Shown: positions 48,673-58,900 of the stretch, piece by piece
How the letters are laid out: each line of letters opens with the position of its first letter
Numbering within the stretch: position 1 is the stretch's first letter
From: Rhododendron vialii
Lineage: Eukaryota > Streptophyta > Magnoliopsida > Ericales > Ericaceae
Reading direction: 5' to 3'
Length of the DNA: 64,000 bases
Assembly (NCBI RefSeq): GCF_030253575.1
Contig: NC_080559.1
Location: 5,912,501 to 5,976,500 of the forward strand
Notes under the pieces: generated by a model
Database searches by the model: none
Told to the model about the DNA's origin: nothing
The model's input: the letters and a program-made list of their open reading frames with translations, nothing else
Program-made: the position numbers and the translations under genes

Positions 48673-50666
48673 TTTTACTCAAGAAGGGGATTTGCTGGCC
48701 TAACTCGTCGAAAATAATTAAGTAAAATGGTTGCTAATGATCTGTAAAATGTACATGATAATGAATGTATATTCATGTACATATATGTATAATATATGAT
48801 ATACATTATTCTTGTATATATAGCTGACTTTGAAAAAGTTAGTCGAAGCACTTGGATGGTAGATGGATTGTGTTTATCTATCTTTGAAGTAGGTGAACAG
48901 AATTCACACAATATTTGACTTCCTAAACGTGAACTCTTTGAAACTTAAACCACCACGTCATGAATAATTTAAGTGCCTACCAAGCAAGTTAAAAAGACCT
49001 TACCAAAAAATATGAGAGCAGACTTCACGTAGCCCCCTGTGGCATTGATTATTTGTCATTTAGAGTGCGACGTCTCATTTTTAATTTAAATTCCAAAAAA
49101 ATATATATTAGCTGATAATTAATAAGTGACTTGGGAAAGTGAAAGGATCGATGAAGAAAGAAAGTGGAGTGAGATGAAAGAGGGTGGAGGCCAAAGAATG
49201 ACTTGGGAAAGAAAGTGCAAGGTGGAAAAATAAAATGGATAGAGAGTTTAGAAAAGAGGAGAGGGTGGTGTGAAATTTTGTATGATTTTCTTACTTAATT
49301 TTCTCAGCAAAGAAGAGCAGTGTGAAGCGGTTTACGCCTCTTTAGTATATGTAGCAAGACTTTTCATATAAAGTGCAACGTCTCATTTTTAATATAACCA
49401 AAAACTAGCAGCCTGCACTCCCTTGCTCTCTTTTGAATCCCATGATCCGCTATGGCCTGTTGCCTTCAGCCTCGAGCGGGTGGGGCAGTACCTATGGGTT
49501 TCGGGTCTCCTTATGGGAAAATGGGGGTGCCGCAAGGCTGAAAGTCCCTATGATCACGCCTAAGGAAAGGTTGCTACACCTGGTCATCCCCTCCTCCACA
49601 CTTTTTTTTTCTTGGGGTTCTACTCTCTTCTTCTTTTTTGCTAGTGTAGTTGGTCGAGCTTGTCAAGTGTGTTGGTAAGCAAGCAGGCCTCAATTCCCAG
49701 TTCTTTCTTCTTCTTATTTAACTCATACTACAATATTTCTTTCTAAAGTCAAGAATGGCGAGACAGGGAAACTAAACTAAGCTATCAAGGTTGGTTCACC
49801 AATAAGATTCCCTTGGACAATATTAGCTGGTGAATGATTAAACAATCTCCAGTTGACACTTTGGGGTTGGTACATGTTTCCCTTTTATAGTATTTGTTTG
49901 GTATCTTAATTATCTCCTCCTTGGAATGGTGAATTTTTATGTTTGGTCCACACTATTTTAGGCTTTGTTGGAAGATATATGCCATGTTCTTAACTTCAAT
50001 TAATGCTAATTAATCTTCATTAATTGCATAACTATTATACTTTTTGTACTCCTACTCTTGTATACTACTACTACTGTTAATAAATTTTGAACATTGAAAA
50101 GTTTCTGAGAAATGCATATCATAACAATGTGCTTCTGTGGATCAAAGGTGTGGTAGGAGGCTATTGACAAAAAGCTCTTTGATCAAGCCTGATGGCCATT
50201 GAAATAAGGCCTTTTCTGTTTCTCTCTTTTGTTCTCCTACATATATGTAACATGTATATTGTGTATGGTCAGAGGGGGGAGCAGAGCGCGGATAGACAGA
50301 GGTGCGAGAGAACTACAGAACTAGAGGGAGAGAGAATTTCGTGTGCGGAACTCCATTGTTTCCTACGAAATAGTGTGTTCCGTGGAGCAGACATGCCGGT
50401 CACATTCTAAAAATATTCTAAGCTTCCACTGGATTTATGCATATAGAATGCCTTCACTGTAGTATGTGTATGGTTCAAGCCCCACCATAATATTGTTTAC
50501 AAATTTTTATTTCAATATTAAGTGGCCAGTGAACAACTATAACTAATTTACATGTGTAAGTTGGAACGAAGTCAAGAATGCGCAAAATTATTGAAGTAAA
50601 TAAAGAACATATGATGTCAGTGTAATCTTGAGATAGTATGCATAAATATATATATCAGTAATTTTC

Positions 50667-50993
50667 AGGTCCACTCGTCCGGATTTTCTTATGGTCCGGA
50701 TTTTCCTTTTCCCGATCGATTTGCGATGATCCGAGCCGCTCAATGTGTTCAAAACGTGATTTTAAGGGTACTTTCAAGAAATCAGCAAAAAAAATGATCA
50801 GGAAGGGCTTGATCCAAACAATTTTTTACTGAACCGTTCAATAAAAAATTGTTCGGATCAAGCCCTTCCCGATTATTTTTTTTGCTGATTTCTCGCGGGT
50901 ACCCTTAAAATCACGTTCTGATTACTTTGAGCGGCTCAGATCATCGAAATTCGATCGGAAAATGTGAGGTCCGGACCGTAAGGCGCCGGACCT
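50667..50993. mobile_element. Foldback element, third end type
   Basis: 327 bp long hairpin with the shared core (GATCCGAGCCGCTCAATGTG). The ends here are AGGTCC...TCCGGA left and TCCGGACC...GGACCT right. It abuts the (CT)n(TA)n tract at 51003. Confidence 0.83.
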
Positions 50994-50995
50994 AA

Positions 50996-51002
<7 letters not shown>

Positions 51003-51079
<77 letters not shown>
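51003..51079. repeat. (CT)n(TA)n compound microsatellite
   Basis: About 24 CT units then about 13 TA units, lying between two foldback elements. Confidence 0.95.
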
Positions 51080-51083
<4 letters not shown>

Positions 51084-51460
51084 CGGGGCGGTTCCGGAGA
51101 CACTTAAAAAAACCCTCCAAATCTTAATCTCATAGTTCCCGATCAAATTTTGATGATCCGAGCCGCCCAATGTGTTTAGAACGTGATTTTAAGGATGTTC
51201 GCGGGAAACTGGAAAAAAAACTAACCGGGAAGGGCTTAATTTGAGCATTTTTTTTATTGAACCGTTCAATAAAGTTCAATAAAAAACTGTTCGGATGAAA
51301 CCCTTCCCGGTCATTTTTTTTTGCTGATTTCTCGCGAGCACTCTTAAAATCACGTTTTGATTACATTGAGCGGCTCGGATCATCAAAATTCGATCGGGAA
51401 CTTTGCCGGGGGGGGGGTGGGGGTTTAAGGGTTTTTTTAAGTGTCCCCGGAACCGTCCCG
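51084..51460. mobile_element. Foldback element, subfamily A
   Basis: 377 bp. Ends CGGGGCGGTTCCGGAGACAC and (reverse strand) CGGGACGGTTCCGGGGACAC are close inverted repeats, and TA repeats lie on both sides. Same ends as the copy at 19167. Confidence 0.88.
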
Positions 51461-51774
51461 TATATATATAGGAAGTGAGAAACAAAAGGAAGAATAAACT
51501 ATAGAATGTTCTGTTTGTATTCACCAGCTCCCCAAAAGATTCTGCTTATTTCTGCACAACTTCAATGGAGTCCAGTTTGATCCTATGTACATGAGAGGTT
51601 AATAAGAGGGAGAAAGAGATGAGCATTCATAAGTGAAGGGTGGAAGGTTGGAGAAGTTCTCCACTACACCTTGTCACCTTCCTCCCTGTCACTATATCAA
51701 AATTCAAGAGTATAATTTGTTTGGTGGAAACTGGAATTCCCAGAAACAATTGCAGACTAAACAAGTGTCTACCC

Positions 51775-51776
<2 letters not shown>

Positions 51777-51835
<59 letters not shown>
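51777..51835. repeat. (GA)n microsatellite
   Basis: About 29 GA units. Confidence 0.97.
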
Positions 51836-51836
<1 letters not shown>

Positions 51837-52188
51837 ATAACGGAACAAATAAACCAAATGGAACAAATAAACCAAATCAAAACGAGTTTTGTGTCTTACG
51901 GAGTAATTAATTATCGTAAACTAGATGAAAGTGTTTTTCCCATTAAGCTATGTTAAGGGTATCATGTTCCTAGTCATATCATTTCTCCTAACTATCGTAT
52001 CTACCCATCTATGATGATAGAGGTATTGAGAACTAATTGTTCTATTTTCGGCAATTCGACAATTTAAGCTAGGACTAGAATCACACAGTACACTTAAATG
52101 TCTTGTGTCAACCTACAATTGACAAATTCTTAGATTATTCATGCAAGTGCTTGTGGATGGTTGAACAGGTGCACTTTTGACTCGAAAA

Positions 52189-52346
52189 TTATTAAGTGCT
52201 CCTACAGCACTGTGTGGTGCTTCAAGACCTTCCTTCACTCCTCATAGGTGGGACTCCACACAAAGTGTACGTGTGACTCCCTCATCATTGTGTGGTGAAG
52301 AAGGCTTTAGAGTATCACGTGACGGTGCTCTAAGAGTACTTAATAA
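52189..52346. mobile_element. Small MITE with TTATTAAGTGCTC ends
   Basis: 158 bp. Ends TTATTAAGTGCTCCTACAGC and (reverse strand) TTATTAAGTACTCTTAGAGC are inverted with few mismatches. Class not certain. Confidence 0.65.
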
Positions 52347-52901
52347 GTTTTTGAGTGAGGGACGCACCTCCCACTCATCCAAGCCGGGAGGGCAATAGGT
52401 ATTTACACTGAATCTTTGCGCATATATCAGCACGGAGAGAACTCATAGAGAGATCAAATAAAGCCTTAAGATGAAGATTGCAGAGAAACAGAATCAGAAG
52501 AGAGATCGAAAGAAAAGGGTTTCACGAGCAGGGGGAAAGAGAGACGGGGTATTTGTGGCAGTTAACTTCCATACTGGTGAGAACCGCACATAAGGCTTTA
52601 GATGAGGAAGGATAAAATAGCCATTTCACTGAGAACCTTGGACCAAAAATAGACATTTTTCACTTATTAATAAGAAAACATAACCAAAGGGTTCCAAACA
52701 AGGACCCTGAAGCACCAAAAATTTTACCTTTGGGAAAACTGAAAATGTGTTACTATGATACAAATGCAGCTGTAGAAAAGTTGATGACAATGATCATATT
52801 TCTGCCGCTCTTTAGCTTTCTTCATAAAGTTACAGAGAACAAAATTTGCTGAGACAATCGTAATGAATCTTGCGTAAAAGGAAACATTTTTTTTATGTTT
52901 T

Positions 52902-55900
52902 TCAGCTATTTTCGTTTTCCTTCTTCAGTGGATCCGAGCTCACTACAGGAAGATTCCTCCTGTACTGCGGAGATGTCAATCTTCTCTCTAGAGGTGTTTT
53001 CCTCTTGCTCACCACAAACCTGTTAACTCCTTTCCGCATAGGCATTATCGACGGAAAGTCTTCATCGGGTATTTGACTGAGTTCAGAGATGTCCTTGATC
53101 TGAGCAACACGCCGGAACCACCTCTGCGCCTTAGCCTCTTCTGACATGTCCAAAGGATCAGGTTCCTGCACCGCCGACCCCTCCAAGCTCTTTCCTGTCC
53201 AACCACTCCTGGAACTCTGACTTTCAGGCTGTTTGGTCCCAGTCAAATCTGTGCTCTCAGTTCTTCTCTCTTTTCTGGAAAAGCCAGTACTCCGACCATC
53301 TTGTTTGTTATTAAGGGAATCAAAGGAATTCTGCGTTGGGTTTCTTCCGATTGGAGACCCATAAGTAAAATGTTTTCTCTCATTAAAGTTTTCTCCAGAA
53401 GATAAATCTGTATTCTCAATTCTACACTCTTTTCCAGAAAAGCCACTACTCCAACCATCCTCTTTATCACTACTTTGGGAACTGAAGGAATTCTGTGTTG
53501 GGTTTCCACTGGTTGGCGACCCATCAGTATCACGATTCTTTCTCTCGTTTAAGTTTTCTCCAGAAGATTCCGAATTCAACACCCCTGTGCTGGTTTGTGG
53601 GTTATCCATGTTGGGGACGTTATTTGTGTCAGAATCAGAAGAAGTTTCACCGGTTGCTTTCACAGTTGAATCTGCCCCATGTGGCCGCTGATTATTCCTT
53701 TTAGCGAAATAGTCTGGTGGGAAAGGAACAAAGGGGACGAAATTGGTAGTGCTGCTTGTTTGCTCCATCGCCATTTTCCTTTTGTACATAGGAGAAGATA
53801 AAGAACGGCTATTTTTCTTGCTCACTACAAAACGATTTTCTCCCTTACGCATAGGCATGATGTCCGGAAAGTCATCTGAAATTTCACTTTCCAAGTCTGC
53901 AGGCTCATGCAAATCTGCCAGCTTCTTAAACCAGCTTTCGGACTTCTCAACCTCATTTGATGGCTGTTCAGTTAAATTCAAATTATCCCCCAACTTTCTG
54001 GTATCACTTTTCACAGGAACAGCGCTAGTTTGCTCACTAGCCTTCAAAGAGGCATCATGGAAGGTATCTGTTACCACCCTCTCATTTTCCTCAATCTTTT
54101 CGGGATTTTTAGCAAACATGTCCTTGGGTAATGGCACAAACGGAACATAACTGGAATGGCTCCCCTTGGGATGCCCAAACTGTTGAGATGTTGATCTAGA
54201 CAGTGAAGGAGAACTCGCTGTTTCAGCATTTTGTCCATTAGCATCAAGAATTTCAAAAGAACCAGTATTAGCTGCATCTCTTTGAAATTGAGAATTAGCA
54301 AGCCTCCGCTCCAATGGAGTCTTCCTTGTGCTTACAACAAACCGGTTTACCCCTTTCCTCAAAGGCATGATTTCAGGAAAATCTTCATCAGCAGCAGCAC
54401 TACTCAAATCAGCAGCACTCTCCAGTTGAGAAGCCTTAGTAAACCACCGCTGTGCCTTTTCTTCATTGGCAGCTAATCTGCTCTCAATATCAGGCTTATT
54501 TGCATATAGCCCATTACCATGTCCCGAAACAGAGCTTGAATCAGTAATCCCAAATGAAGTGTCTACGGGTCTCTTGCAATCACACCTTATGCATAGTGGG
54601 TTCCTCCCATAGTTAAAGAAATCACATCTTGAGAATGAAAAGAAAAGGGTGAATTTCACAATTTGCACTTTTACATAAAATGTGCCTAGGAGTTAATCAT
54701 ATAGAGAAATACTCACTGAGGACACTCCCACTCCCCACCCATCAACTGTCTCTTTGGTCTTGCCTCCTCACATTTAAGGCATTTAACGTTCCTCGCAAAG
54801 TTCATAAAAGTGCACCTGTTCAACACAGCCCATGATTAACAATGCCTTGTGGCTGACAAGAAGAATGGATCATAAATCATTTCCAAGGTTTAATTGTGCC
54901 ACAATGGGTTTAAGTGAATATTAACCCTTTGTGTATGGAGATGCCACTAGCACAAACTGAATACACATGCATGTGGCATAATATAGGTTGCTAATTATGA
55001 GTTGTGACAAACGCAGTTAAACAACAAACACATGCATGTGTATTCAGTTAACAAACGCATAATTGGCATTGATACTAACTTGCTGGAAAGTGAAAACAGC
55101 TGAAAGGAAGTGATTATTTAAAAGAAAGATAAGAAAATACCTAGGGCATATCCAATCACCTCTCTTCATTTCCGTGTTCTGTCCAAGAGGCCTTGGAGTT
55201 TGTCCATACCTATCTAGGAACTGATGCTGGACCGAAGCACAAGACTCTGGTGCTGGAATTCCAAAACCCAACCTAGTTAACTCACTCAGAAGGTTCCTAA
55301 TGGCTGATTCAATAAGCCCTTCTGCACGCAGATTGCTTTTTCCTGAAGAAACAGTAGGATTGCTTGCATAACTCAACAAATACTTCATCAGGTCAACCGT
55401 GTGCGCTTTATTGGAGTCGAACTCCTATATTTTGAGCAAACAAAATAACAAAGTCTTATTCACACAGATTAAACCATGAACAGTTTGAATTCACTCTTGA
55501 GCAGGAACCACTGCACTGACATCAACTACATCAACATAATCACTAGTACAGGTAGAGATATGAACAGCGTGCTATTGTTTATATAGCTAGGATTATACTT
55601 GTCTTTTTCAACTAAGAAATTCCCATTGTCTTGATTATGAGTTCTGATATGTTCTCATTGTTTGAATATCAAGAGAAGACTATAATATACAATAAGTATG
55701 TGTATGACACAGCACTGTTTTTTCAAAGGACATAGAACATCACACAAAAATCTACCTCAGCCAGTAATAGTCATTTCTCCTCCGTAGGTTTCCCCACTTA
55801 ACAAGAAAAAAGCTTTCAAACTTACCCTCACGTTCAAACTTTCCCTCTCAATAACATTTTCACATTTAATAATTGTCGCAAATCGATAAGTGGTACATAT

Positions 55901-58900
55901 CATCTTACATAACAGATTTTCTTTCATGCTGCCGTGTATAGGACGGGTACCTACTAATTGGTTAGATACGCAAATTTAAGATTATAACGTTTGGCCTTTA
56001 GGAAAATATACAGAGTAACTTGTCCTTCATTTGGGATCCTAAAGGAGGTTACTTAGAAATTGGATCATTGCTTGAAGGCGCCACATCACTCCCCAAAAGA
56101 GGAGCAACATTGGTTCCTCGTAAACCCTTCAACAAACTTGGGGCTAAAGAGTCTAGCTCAGACCATCCAAGACGGTGTCTTGGTCCATGAAAGAGAGGGA
56201 TTCCATCGAACCAGATCGACGAAGAAGAAGATCGAAGCGACAAACAAGTCTCTCTCTCTCAGAATCTCTCAGAAATTATGGTTTGTGAAACCCAGATTAA
56301 GGAACAACTGAGAAGAAATTAGGGTTCTAAAAATTGGGGAAATTTCAGAAATTAGGGCTCGATTTATATGTCAAACTCAAACCCAGAAATTAGGGCTAGG
56401 TTCTCATCGATTTGTGCCTTTTCGATTTCGATCTGTGTGTGTGATTTGAAAAAAGTTCTCAAAAATTAGGGTTTTTTTTGTGAAACCATTGTTGTTGTTA
56501 CTCGACTAGGGTTTCGATTTCGATTACTAGATTCTCCATCTCCAAACCCCCCAAAATTAGTGTTCTTCGTCACTTCCACAGTTCGATCGTTGTCTTCTTC
56601 GTAATCTCTTCGATTTCGATCACTATCTTCTTCGTCACTTCCATAGTTCTCTACAACTTTCGAATCTAGATCACTCGGCTCCAAAGCCGTAATATCTCTC
56701 TCTCTCTCAAACGACTTTTGATTGAAGGGGCAACAGATCTGACGAAGCCAACGAAGAGAGATCAAGAGACCTAATCCATCTCAAAGAAAGAGCGAGAAGT
56801 ATCTGTTCGTCAATCTCTTTTTCGACATGTTTATCTTTCAATCATTTTGAGCTATGTTGCGATAATGATTGGATTTTCGGATCTACAGGTTCAGATCTGA
56901 TTTCAAGTTCGAAGCTCCAAGAGCTCTCTGTTGAGAATCGATGCTATTAGTATGTATATTGCATATATATGCTCATAATCGGTCAATTGGGGTTTTAGGG
57001 TTGGAAGTATCATCTGACACGTTTCTTTACTCTGCCTCTCATGCTCTCCAGTTGGACATTTGATTTGGATTACGACATTGACTACGATTTTGATCGAAGG
57101 TATATATGTCGATTATCTGGTTTTCAATCCTCTGTGTTTGTCCTGTGGTCATTATCTGTTAGATCTCATTATCTCAAAATGTGTTTTGTTAGATCTCAGT
57201 TTGATTCATTTTTGTGATTTCCGTTGTTCTTTCAAAAAATCTATGTACTTGATCATGCTTTTTGTTGAAACCATTCTTGTTTTCCTAGAAATATCTCATT
57301 AACCAAGTTATGGTTACTTTTGACAGTCTAAACTGGCAGCTGTGCTAGCGTATTTCATTATGCTAAGTTGCCTTGTTTCTTGATTATCTGCTATGTTTAG
57401 TTAACATAGATATCTACTTTTCATTTGTCGTATTCTCAACGTAGTCATGCTAAGCTGCTACAATGTTGCCTTGCCCATGGTGGTAGGCTTTTGTTATGTT
57501 TTATTGAGCATTTGTCTGACATTGTGCTATGCACATTCTTTTGTTTGTAATTGGGCTTATCTTATGGGAGTTTGAATGTAAATGATCCTTGGTACGTTAT
57601 GAGTGTCTTATATTGTGTCCTAGCCAATAATGTAGGAGTTGAACCCCTTTGCTTGTCTTGCTACAGCAATGGTGAATATTCATGATTTGTACCACAGAGC
57701 CTTAGCCGCAAACATGGCGAGGGAGATCGACATGTCTGAGGAGCTTCACTCGGATCTCATCTGATCAATTTTTCAACATATTCTTATTTTTTGCTTTTTA
57801 ATGACAATCGACTTTATTTGCTTCTTTTTTGATCATTTCCCTTGTTTACAGGAGAGACTGTGATAAAGCGATCAACCTCGACGACCCTAAATGGCAGTTC
57901 TTTTATGAAAAAGGGTAAGCGACTCTTTATTTTTTAAGTGTTAAGTTTATTTCATTAATAGAATGTCTGAATGAACCTTGCAGTTTTTTTGCCTACATGC
58001 TGCTGAAGGAGTATAATCAAGCCAAGTCTGCCTTGTTGAATGCGTAGGCTTAGAAAGGAGTGCAAGGAATTGCTTGAGAAGATTGGAACAGTTTGAAAGT
58101 GTCATCGTGCTTGCTGGAGGTAGCAGAGTTAGTCCTGAAGTTGTAGGAGGTGCAAAGAAGGGTGGTAGTGTTCCTGAAGGTAGAGGTGGTGGTGTTCTTG
58201 AAGGTAAAACAGGTGATGTTCCTGAAGGAGGTGAAGTTGAAGGAGGTGCCCTTGTGCTTGAGAAGAAGAGTGGTGATGGTCCTGGGAAGAGGTGGTGATG
58301 TTGGTGAGGGTGGAGTCGGTGATGTTCCTAAGGTGGGAGAGGTGGTGTTCGTGAAGGAGAAGAAGTTGTGAAATAGGTGCCACAGAAGGCACGGACTAAG
58401 CGGATGTCACTAGGTGTGTATGGGATCAAGTTGTTCACAAAGTCGCTAACCAAAACGGATATTACCGACATTGTGCTTCAAGAACACCACCACCTCTACC
58501 ATCAGGAACACCACCACCCTTTTTCGCACCTCCACCAACTTCAGGACCAACTCCGTTACCTCTAACAAGCACGACGACACTTTCAAACTGTTCCAACTCA
58601 CCTTCAATCTTCTCAAGTAGTTCCTTGCACTCCTTGCCAAGCTCTAAGCTTGCGCCTTTCAACAAGGCAGACTTGGCTTGACCATACTCCTTCAGCATGT
58701 AGGCAAAAAAAATGCAAGGTTCATTCAGACATTCTATTAATGAAATAAACTTAACACTTAAAAATAAACTTAAAACTTAAAAATAAACTATTAATGAAAT
58801 AAACTTAACACTTAAAAATAAAGAGTCGTTCACCCTTTTTCATATAAGCTTAACAAATTAGGCATCATGACATTCTATGCCACTCATTTGGAGCTGAGCT

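Larger units (their letters stand above)
46440..52740. other. Intergenic region, repeat-rich
   Basis: No host gene supported. It holds a hAT-like element, a SINE, two foldback elements, CT/TA and GA microsatellites and a small MITE. AT-rich purine-biased DNA at 47100-47270 and 49130-49270 looks like decayed MITE or low-complexity sequence. The frame at 49433-49678 has no recognised domain. Confidence 0.65.

Noticed and set aside
58074..58371. Glycine/valine-rich protein genes
   Set aside because: Low-complexity frames in the inverted fragment duplication; present on several frames and both strands.
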